From: JAJDYQ01 sp965214035
GTDB lineage: Bacteria > Pseudomonadota > Gammaproteobacteria > JAJDYQ01
Reading direction: 5' to 3'
DNA: 64,000 bases
NCBI GenBank assembly: GCA_965214035.1
Contig: OZ243932.1
Location: forward strand, 806,001-870,000
Shown here: positions 33,888-43,000 of the stretch, piece by piece
Numbering within the stretch: position 1 is the stretch's first letter
Layout of the letters: each line of letters begins with the position of its first letter
The notes under the pieces: generated by a model
Told to the model about the DNA's origin: nothing
The model's input: the letters and a program-made list of their open reading frames with translations, nothing else
Databases searched by the model: none
Translations under genes and position numbers: made by a program

Positions 33888-34844
33888 ATGGACCTGAACT
33901 ACCTCGAATTTGAACAACCAGTCGTCGAACTGGACGAAAAAATTTCCGAGCTGGAAAATGCCAGCAAAAACGGAGACTTCAATGTTGAAGAAGCGCTCGA
34001 CAGCCTGCGTGAAGAACGCAGCAAGATGATCGAGCGCATCTTTTCCAGCCTGACACCATGGCAGACCTCACAAATGTCACGTCACCCCCGGCGGCCCTAT
34101 ACCCGGGATTACATCAACCGCATGCTGACCGACTTTCAGGAACTGCACGGTGATCGGGCCTACGCCGATGATCCGGCCATCATTGGTGGTCTGGCGCGGC
34201 TGGAAGGTCGGCCGGTCATGGTCATTGGTCACCAGAAAGGGCGCGACACCAAAGAAAAGATCCGCCGCAACTTTGGTATGCCGCGTCCAGAGGGCTATCG
34301 CAAGGCCCTGCGGCTGATGAAAATGGCAGAAAAATTCAACATACCGATACTGACATTTATTGACACCCCGGGAGCCTATCCGGGCATAGGAGCCGAAGAA
34401 CGCGGTCAAAGCGAAGCGATAGCCCGCAACCTGCACGACATGGCCGACCTCGAGATACCGATTATCAACACCGTAATAGGTGAGGGCGGTTCGGGCGGTG
34501 CACTGGCCATTGGTGTAGGAGATCGCCTGATGATGCTCGGTTACAGCACCTACTCCGTGATCTCACCGGAAGGCTGTGCCTCCATTCTCTGGAAAAGTGC
34601 CGAAAAAGCCGAACAAGCGGCGGCGGCCATGGGCATAACAGCCGACCGACTGCAACAACTCGGTCTGATAGACCGGATCATAGAAGAACCGCTTGGCGGT
34701 GCCCACCGTGACCTGCAAAAAATGGCGGAAACCCTGCAAGACACCCTGTCAGCCACACTCAGCGAACTGCGGCAAATACCGATCAACGAGATACTGCAAC
34801 AACGCTACCAGCGCCTGATGAACTACGGTCAATACAAAGAATAA
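33888..34844 (+). CDS. accA: Acetyl-CoA carboxylase carboxyltransferase alpha subunit
   Basis: This 318-residue protein of standard length starts MDLNYLEFEQPVVELDEKI and contains HPRRPYTRDYI, LTFIDTPGAYPGIGAEERGQ and the oxyanion-hole IGEGGSGGALAIGVGD block. With AccD it transfers CO2 from biotin to acetyl-CoA, the first step of fatty acid synthesis. tilS follows 22 bases downstream, a conserved accA-tilS pairing. Confidence 0.96.
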   Translation: MDLNYLEFEQPVVELDEKISELENASKNGDFNVEEALDSLREERSKMIERIFSSLTPWQTSQMSRHPRRPYTRDYINRMLTDFQELHGDRAYADDPAIIGGLARLEGRPVMVIGHQKGRDTKEKIRRNFGMPRPEGYRKALRLMKMAEKFNIPILTFIDTPGAYPGIGAEERGQSEAIARNLHDMADLEIPIINTVIGEGGSGGALAIGVGDRLMMLGYSTYSVISPEGCASILWKSAEKAEQAAAAMGITADRLQQLGLIDRIIEEPLGGAHRDLQKMAETLQDTLSATLSELRQIPINEILQQRYQRLMNYGQYKE

Positions 34845-34866
34845 CGCGCCACCTGCAAGCCGACAC

Positions 34867-36192
34867 ATGCCCTGTACCGCCAGACAACTACGGACTCTGT
34901 GCAGACAGGCCGGCGACATCCGCCGCCTCTGGATAGCCTACAGTGGCGGCATCGACTCCCATGTCCTGCTACACCGCACCCATGCGCTGCGCCCGCACCT
35001 GCCTGAAATAGCCGGAGCCATCCACATACACCACGGACTAAGCCCGCAGGCCGACGACTGGCAAAACCACTGCCGACGAATCTGCGCCCAGGCGGGCATT
35101 CACTGCATAACCAGAAAAGTGACCCTGCACGAAGGCGAAGGACCGGAAGATCAGGCACGCATAGCACGCTACCAGGCCCTTGCTGCAATCATACAACCCG
35201 GTGATGCACTGCTGACTGCCCAACATCAGGACGATCAGGCAGAAACCCTGCTGCTGCAAGCGATACGCGGCGGCGGGCCACGCGGCATAGCGGCCATGCC
35301 ACCGGTAGCACCCCTCGGCCATGGTCATCTGCTCAGACCACTGCTGACCACAAGCAGACAACAGATACACGACTATGCCCGCCGGCACCGCCTGCAATGG
35401 CAGGAAGACCACACCAACCAGGACACCCGCTACGACAGAAACTACCTCAGAAACGAAATCATGCCGCTGCTCAGACAACGCTGGCCGGCGGCCGCCCGCA
35501 CTCTGGCACGCACCGCTGCACACACCGCCGCACTGCTCGACCAGGCCGACGCACTGCTTGAGCGCGAACTGCAAAACAACCGGGGAAAACAACCGGGCAC
35601 CCTCTCCATCACCGCCCTGGGCAGACAACCGGCCGCGCTGGCCGGCCTGCTGATCCGGGCACAATGCCGGAAGCAACAGATGACACCGCCGGCGACCGCC
35701 CACATCAAAGAACTACTGGAAAAGCAACTCCATGCCGCCCCGCACCGCCGGCCCCACATCAACTGGCCGGGCGGCGAATTTCGCCGCTATCGCGATGACC
35801 TGTACATCAACCACCCGCTGCCGGCGGCAGATACGACAGACTGGCAACATGACTGGAACGGCGACGGCCCGTGCCGCATTCCGCAACTCGGAGGCATACT
35901 CAAACTGACCGAAACCGTTGGCAGGGGGCTGCGACCGGAACTGGTACATCAGGGCATACAGGTCAGGCCGCGTCGCGGCGGCGAAACATGCAAAATACAG
36001 GGAGACAACCACACCCGCACCCTGAAAACAATATACCAGCGTCATGGTATTCCGCCGTGGGAACGGCACACAATCCCGCTGCTCTACATACAAAACAAAC
36101 TGGCAGCGATAGGAGAACTGGCCGTCAGCCGACAGGCAGGCGTACAACCGACACAAACCGGACTCAGCGTAAGCTGGCAGAAAACGGCCTGA
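34867..36192 (+). CDS. tilS: tRNA(Ile)-lysidine synthase TilS
   Basis: This 441-residue protein has the PP-loop SGGIDS at residues 26-31, the HHGLSPQADDW and LLTAQHQDDQAETLLLQ blocks, LLRPLL, and RNYLRNEIMPLLR. A C-terminal domain with RPRRGGETCK and IPPWERHTIPLLY recognises the tRNA. It lysidinylates the wobble C of the AUA-reading tRNA-Ile. The coding sequence is notably C-rich compared with the first third of the window. Confidence 0.95.
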   Translation: MPCTARQLRTLCRQAGDIRRLWIAYSGGIDSHVLLHRTHALRPHLPEIAGAIHIHHGLSPQADDWQNHCRRICAQAGIHCITRKVTLHEGEGPEDQARIARYQALAAIIQPGDALLTAQHQDDQAETLLLQAIRGGGPRGIAAMPPVAPLGHGHLLRPLLTTSRQQIHDYARRHRLQWQEDHTNQDTRYDRNYLRNEIMPLLRQRWPAAARTLARTAAHTAALLDQADALLERELQNNRGKQPGTLSITALGRQPAALAGLLIRAQCRKQQMTPPATAHIKELLEKQLHAAPHRRPHINWPGGEFRRYRDDLYINHPLPAADTTDWQHDWNGDGPCRIPQLGGILKLTETVGRGLRPELVHQGIQVRPRRGGETCKIQGDNHTRTLKTIYQRHGIPPWERHTIPLLYIQNKLAAIGELAVSRQAGVQPTQTGLSVSWQKTA

Positions 36193-36243
36193 CGAACGAC
36201 TGCCGTCGGCAGACAGGACACCGCCAATGGAAAATCGCAACAG

Positions 36244-36474
36244 CTACCGGATCATGGAATGCTTCTGCAAACGCTCCCCGACTGCCGACATGCGATTCTC
36301 CACGCTGCCCATACGATTACTGATCTGTCTGATAAGAGACTGGGCCAGCGCCGACTGCTCCCGCTGCTCATCTTTTAACGTATCAATATCGTCACGCAGA
36401 TGACCGACGATCTCAAGCGTTTGTCGGCACAAATCCTCCAGCTTCTCAATGCGCCGGGACAACTCAGGGTCCAT
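36244..36474 (-). CDS. Small coiled-coil protein
   Basis: This 76-residue protein begins MDPELSRRIEKLEDLCRQ and continues as heptad-like helix to the end, consistent with a coiled coil. I chose the ATG at 36474 because AAGGAG sits seven bases upstream; the longer open frame upstream has no such support. It converges on tilS with about 50 bases between stops. The family was not recognised; it looks superficially like SlyX but lacks its sequence. Confidence 0.65.
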   Translation of the reverse strand: MDPELSRRIEKLEDLCRQTLEIVGHLRDDIDTLKDEQREQSALAQSLIRQISNRMGSVENRMSAVGERLQKHSMIR

Positions 36475-36796
36475 GATCTCTCTCCTTGGAGTGGTGAGCC
36501 GAAAAAATAGCAATATACGGTGATGAATGCTATAGGTAAATTCACATAAAATCAGCTTCGATACCGATAAAAACACCGTTTGACAGCGGCGGCCGCACCA
36601 TAAACCATTGAATAGAAAGGAAAAGATTGCAAAACCACGGTTCAGCGGCCACCGCACGATATCGGGCCTTGACGGTGGCCAAGGAATGCAAAAAAAATAA
36701 TCCAATAACCCGATTGTACTACCAATCATCCATCTGCTATGCTAAACTGGGTAAAAAATACTGGATAGTGTCGAACTGAAATACAGGAGATACAAA
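36475..36796. other. Regulatory region upstream of the autotransporter locus
   Basis: These 322 bases separate the divergent small coiled-coil gene and the autotransporter locus. They carry the promoter described below and an AT-rich centre. No gene is supported here. Confidence 0.5.
36714..36743 (+). promoter_or_regulatory. Putative promoter of the autotransporter locus
   Basis: TTGTAC at 36714-36719 and TATGCT at 36738-36743 are separated by 18 bases. Together they lie about 55 bases before the ATG at 36797, which has a good AGGAG site. Confidence 0.5.
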
Positions 36797-37099
36797 ATGA
36801 CCCATGCAGGAAAAGGGCAGTCGGACAACGCCGGCAATGCCGAGCAGAATATGAACACACCGGCCGGAGCCATGACCGGAATGATAGCCAGGATAGTCAA
36901 AACCCTGTCAGGCATCATTGGCACAGCCAGTCCCGCAAACCATGCTTCAGAAGCCCTGTGCAGGCACACCGATGGCCTGATCGTGCTGACCCCCCCCCCC
37001 CCCCCCCCCCCCCCCTCCAAATGGGAGGGTATATCTGATGCCGGCCATCGATGCCGGCCGCTCTGCGGTGCATTCCTGTCGCGGGGCAAGTGCCTCTGA
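36797..37099 (+). CDS. Upstream reading frame through the C-tract (autotransporter leader, OFF register)
   Basis: An ATG with AGGAG upstream opens a 100-residue frame. It starts MTHAGKGQSDNAGN, contains a weakly hydrophobic helix (about residues 27-45), is translated through the C-run as polyproline, and stops at 37099. Losing one C, or gaining two, joins this frame to the long autotransporter frame, adding 80 residues to its N-terminus. I therefore read it as the true 5' end of the autotransporter gene in an out-of-phase state. The alternative is a short leader peptide whose translation couples to the start at 37038. Confidence 0.6.
   Translation: MTHAGKGQSDNAGNAEQNMNTPAGAMTGMIARIVKTLSGIIGTASPANHASEALCRHTDGLIVLTPPPPPPPPSKWEGISDAGHRCRPLCGAFLSRGKCL
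36990..37015 (+). repeat. Homopolymeric tract of 26 C
   Basis: A run of 26 consecutive C lies inside the upstream reading frame, 22 bases before the ATG at 37038. Such tracts change length by slipped-strand mispairing and switch genes on and off. Tract length is also hard to sequence, so the exact count in the cell population is uncertain. Confidence 0.95.
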
Positions 37100-40000
37100 G
37101 CCTCCTGGCCGGCTGACGCGCCGGTCTTTTTCCGACAGTTTCCATTCTGTGACAGCCCGCACCGCCGGCTGGCTGCGCCGTGCGGCGGTAGTGTCATTGC
37201 TCGGACTGCCACTGCTGTTCGGGTTGGCGACGCAAGCGGTGGCGCAGACCGTGCCGACGCTCAAGGTCGAAGTCCCCACCATCACCGAAGGTGAAACCGG
37301 TATCGTCACATTCACACTCAGTGAAGCCTCAACACAGACGATCAGCTTCGAAATCTCCGTTAATATTTTGGAGTCGTGTAGTTTCGGTATCACTTGTCCA
37401 CCGGATAGAGGCCCAACTTCGGTCAGTGATTTCATCAATGTTGCGACAACCATAACCTTTGACCTCGGCGAAACCACCAGGACCTTCTCCATCACGCCAA
37501 TCAACGACAACATCAGCGAGCCCACCGAGGTCCTCACTTTACAGATAGACCTCACGAATCCCTTTGGTGATAATCTCGATACCACTGAGGCCTCCATCGA
37601 TTCCTCGACACCGGCTGATGGCGATATCGGCTTTGTTACCTATTGGCTCATCCATATCTTCGATGATGATCGGGGGTTCACCAATATTATCCCCGGTACC
37701 TCTCCTGTGACCGAAGGCACAGGCGCCCGTTTTACCGTCATAACAGACCCGATTCCGACGGACAATCTGCTCATTAATCTATTTGTCTCCGAAGAGGAAA
37801 CCGATGGTCACGACTTTGTCGATGCTGTTGACGAAGGCAGCAAAACCGTCACCATTCTGGCCGGCGAGGGTTCTGCCACCTATACCGTGGCGACCGTCAA
37901 TGACAGCACCACCGAGGCAGACGGTACCGTCACCGTCACCCTCCACGACGGCACCGGTTATACCATCGGTTCCGCCAATACCGCCACCATCGCCATCGAC
38001 GACGACGACTATACCCTGTCCGTCACCATCGACAATACCGAAGGAATCGAGGGCGATAGTGGTAGCTTGACCGATGCCGCCACACTGACCTTTACCGTCA
38101 ATCCGCCAAGGCCAGGGGATTTTTACTTTCTGGTCTGTCTGGACGGTGGTACCGCCGAGCGTGGGGACAGCAGAGACTATCGATTCATGCCCCCGAATAA
38201 CCGAATTCTAGTTGCTGGTGGTTCTGGCTGCGTTAATAATGGTGTGCAAATCCTGTTGCCTGCCAACACCCCATCCGTCGAAGCAAAAATCCTTGTCAAT
38301 GGTGACAGCCTGTTCGAGGCAGACGAAACCGTTATCGTCAGCCTGCAACGAGTCACCGGCGTCCCCACACAGAACACCCCCGACGATGTCTTCATCTCTG
38401 ATACCGCCGGCAGTGTCACCTACACCATCCGCAATGACGATGAGCCGGTCATCACCATCACCGCCGATGACACCCCCATCGCCGAAGGCACCAGCGCCAG
38501 CTTTACCATCACGGCCAGTCCCACTCTGCCGAACGACCTCACCATCAACCTGACCGTCACCGAAGACGAAACCGGTGGTCAGAACTTTGTCGCCGCCAGT
38601 AACGAAAACGACCAGACCGTCATACTGCCGGCTGGCGCGGGTTCCGTCACCCATACGATTGGCACTATCCTTGACAACACCATCGGCGATGACAACGACG
38701 GCACCCTCACGGTCGCGCTGGCCACCGGCGACGGCTACACCGTCGGCACCACCACCCATACGGCCGTGGTGACCATCACCAACAATGTCCCCCATGTCGT
38801 ATCCATCAGCATCGAACCGGCAGCAGGGGATGAAGGCAATAGTGGTGGCTTGACCGATGCCGCCACACTGACCTTTACCGTGAATCCGCCAAGGCCGGAG
38901 AGATTCATGTTTGGAATCTGTTTGGACGGTGGTACCGCCGAGCGTGGTAGCAGTGCGGACTATCAGTACACACGCCTAAATGACACAGTGCCTGCTATTG
39001 CTCCTGTTGCTGGTGGTTGCGATAGCGCTCTTCTGCAAACCCAAACCCTCTTCAACAATAATCAGGCATCCTTCAACTCAAAAATCCGGGTCAACGGTGA
39101 CAGCCTGTTCGAGGAAGACGAAACCGTCACCGTCAGCCTGCAACGAGCCAATAATTTGGGCGGCAACCTCGGCACTCCCGCCGATGTCATCATCTCCCCC
39201 ACGGCCGGCAGTGTCACCTACACCATCCGCAATGACGATGACCCGCCCATGATTTCCATTGCCGGCGGCAGTCCGGCCACCGAGGGAGCCGGCACGCTCA
39301 CCTACACACTGACGGCGGACAAACCACCGGTCACAGATCTGATCATTGACCTGACCGTCATGGACGCACCCGGCAGTGACTTTATTGCAGCAGAAGGCGA
39401 CCAGACCGTCACCTTCCCGGCCGGCACCACCGCGTTGAACTACGAAATTCCGATCACCGACGATGAAGTCGATGAAGCCAGCGGCGAGGTCACGGTGACA
39501 ATCAATGACGGTACCGGCTATACCGCCGGCACCGATACGGCCACCATCAGGGTGCGCGACGACGATAGAACCATCGTCACCCTGGCCGAAAATCCGGCCG
39601 GCGACCTCGATGAAGGCGCCAGCAAACAGATTACCCTGACCCTGAACCGTCCGCTGGTTTCGGGTGAGGCCCAGGTCTTTGCGCTCAAACTTGGCGGCAC
39701 CGCCACGGTGAATACGGACTATACCTTGGCCGGCATACCGGCGGACGGCGTGGGTTACGAGGATCTGGCCTCCGGGGACTCTACAATCGTATTTACCGGC
39801 CAGACTTCCGGCTCTGCCACGACCGCCACACTGACCATGACGGCCATCGCAGATGGTATCTCTGACCCCGGCGAGGTCATCACCATGCGGTTTGCAACAT
39901 CGGAATTAACAAGCCCGGACGGCGATGCGGGAATACAGGACACTCGGGGCGACGGTCCGGTCAGCGCCACCCGAACGATTGCCTTCAGGATCACCGAACA

Positions 40001-43000
40001 ACCGGCGCTGGTACTGAATCCATCCACCCTGACCATTGACGAGGGCGATACGGCGACCTACACGGTGTCTCTGGCCACCCAGCCCAATGCGGCAGTGGCC
40101 ATGACTGTAAGCGGTCAGGCCGATACCGATCTGACCCTGAGCGATGATACCCTCAACTTCACCATGATGAACTGGAATCAGCCGCAGACCATCACGGTCA
40201 CCGCCGGGTCGGACGACGACGCCCAATCGGATGACCCGATCGCCCTGTTGCACACCGCCACCGGCGGTAACTATGCCGGAGTCACCGGTGAAGTCACGGT
40301 CACCATCACCGAAGACGATACGGCCGGTATCACCGTACAGCCGACCACCCTGGCCGTGGATGAAGACGGCACCAACAACTATACCGTGGTACTGACCTCG
40401 GCTCCGGCCGACGAGGTCATCATCACGGTTGATTCGGGCACGATCGCCACCGTCAATAATGACATGCTGACCTTTACCCAGAGTAACTGGAATCAGGCAC
40501 AGACGGTCACCGTGACCGGCATGGATGACGCGGTGCACAACACCGGCGATGCACGCTCTGGCACTATCACCCATGCCATCAGTCAGGGCGACAGCGGTGA
40601 TTATCGCACTGACCGTGAGATTGACTCGGTACAGCTCACCGTCGCCGACAACGATGATCCGACCCTGAGCATACAGGTGGTGGGCGACCATACCGACATT
40701 GAAGAAGGCGGCACCCGCACCATACGGATCACCGTATCGCCGGATACCGGCGAGAGCTTTATGCTGATCGATGTCCGTCCCTTGCTGAGGATCAGCGACG
40801 GCTATGAGTTGACGCTGGTTCAGACCGATACCAGCCTGGATCCGACCCTGCAATTTGAGGTCAGCGTGACCGACAATGATCAGGATGGGGCGGATGGTAT
40901 GCTGACCATTGATGTTTCCTCCGTGACCGGCTATGCCGCCGGCAGCCCGGCCATGGTACAACTCACCGTCAATGACAACGACGAGGCCGGCATCACCGTA
41001 CAGCCGACCACCCTGACCGTGGATGAAGGCGGCACCGACAGCTACACCGTGGTACTGACCTCACAGCCAGCCGCCAGCGTCACCGTCACCGCTACTCCCG
41101 GCACCGGCATCACGATGACCGACACCACCCTGACCTTTACCAGCACGGACTGGAACCAACCGCAGACCCTCATCGTCACCGGTCTGGATAACAATGACGA
41201 CGATGCCAGCGATCGCCGTGTCACCATCCGCCATACCCTCAGCGGCGATACTCAATACAGCGGCCTCAGCATTGACGACCTGATGGTCATGGTTGATGAC
41301 GACGACCCGACCGAAGTCAGCCTGACCCGCACCGGCAGCACGGGCGCTATTGATGAAGGCCAGGCCGTTACCTTCACGGTCGAGTTAGGTCGTGCCCTGA
41401 TCGCCGGCGAAATCATCGAGGTACCCCTGAGCATAGCCGGTACCGATGTCGAGCTGACCGACTGGAGTCTGGCACTACAATCGGGCACGGGTGTGGTCCT
41501 GTCCAGTGAGGACACAATGACCCCACAACTGAGTTTTGAGAATGCTGGCGTACAGAGTGCCCAACTGACCCTGACCGCCATCGGCGACAATACGATGGAG
41601 GGCAGCGGCTCCGAGACCTTCATCATTGCCTTGGGTCCGGACGGCACGGTCACCAATGGCTTTGACCACAGCAGTCTGAACACCAATGTGGGCGGCGGTG
41701 CCGATCCGGGTTCACCCGACCATTTCAGTGTGCAAGTCAACGATGCCACGGTGATGCCGATGATTACCATCACCGGCGGTACCACGGTCACAGAAGGCAT
41801 AGGCAGTGCCAGCTTTACCCTGACCGCCACACCACCGCCGACCGATGCCCTGACCCTGATGCTCAATGTCAGCGGCGGCAGCGGTTTTATCACCACCAGC
41901 GGCGCTCAGACGGTTGCCCTGAACGGCGGCTCCCGCACGGTGACCTATTTGATTGCGACGCAGGGCGATACCATGGATGAACCCAATGGCACGGTCACCG
42001 TGACCGTAGGTAATGGTACGGGCTATGAGGTGGGTGATCCCTCCGTGGCGTCCGTCGGAGTGCATGACGACGATGCCACCACAGTCACGCTGGTCGGTAC
42101 AGCGGGTGATGTAGCCGAGGGCAGCAGCAAACCGCTCACCCTCACCCTGGGTCGCGCTCTGGAGGCCGGCGAACAACTTACCGTGCCGCTGACCTTCGGC
42201 GGTACGGCTGTCTTCGGCACCGACTACACACTGACCGGCACGGCGGCCAATGGCGTGGATTACAGCGATCTGAGCGGCGGCAGCGTGACCTTCAGCGCCG
42301 GTGGTGAGGTGGCCACCCTGCCCCTGATGGCACAAACGGATGCCGTGGCCGAGACCGGCGGCGAAACGGTGCGCATTGCTCTGGGCACACTGGACGGCAG
42401 TTCCGGCACCAACCTGGGCGGCGGTGCCTCCGGCACGGGCAATGTTGATTTTACGATTCAGGAACAACCGGCGCTGGTATTGAGCACGACCCGCCTGACC
42501 CTCATTGAAGGCGACAGTGCCAGCTACCGAGTCAGCCTGGCAGCCGCACCGAGCGCGAATGTCGTCATGGTGACCCTCACCGGCACGAATGCCGAACTGC
42601 GGACCGATAACACCACCCTGACCTTTACCTCACAGAACTGGGGTAACCCGCAGACCGTCACGCTGACGGCGGTCACGGACAGTAACACCGTGACGGATCA
42701 GGTGACGCTGACCCACAGTGCCGATGCCGGCTATAATTCCGTCACGGCCAGCCTGACGGTGGAGCTGATTGACAGCACACCACAGTTGAGTTTCTCGCAG
42801 ACCACGATTGAGCTGAATGAAGGTGACAGCACGACTTATACACTGCAACTATCGGCTGAGCCGGTCGGCACGGTGACGGTCGCACTGAGCGGTTATGACG
42901 GCACCGCGCTGGCGCCGCAGCCGCTTGAGCTGACCTTTACACAGGATAACTGGAATCAGGCACAGACGATTACCCTGAGCGCCGGCACGGACAGCAACAG

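Noticed and set aside
36915..37597. Minus-strand frames containing a poly-Gly run opposite the C-tract
   Set aside because: They exist only because the C-run reads as Gly codons on the other strand. They have no start context and oppose the autotransporter gene.
39906..42467. Several long minus-strand frames (up to 351 codons) inside the autotransporter gene
   Set aside because: They are mirror images of the repetitive GC-rich passenger and their products are Gly/His/Arg-rich repeats. The plus-strand frame is continuous for 8.8 kb with a signal peptide and beta-barrel.
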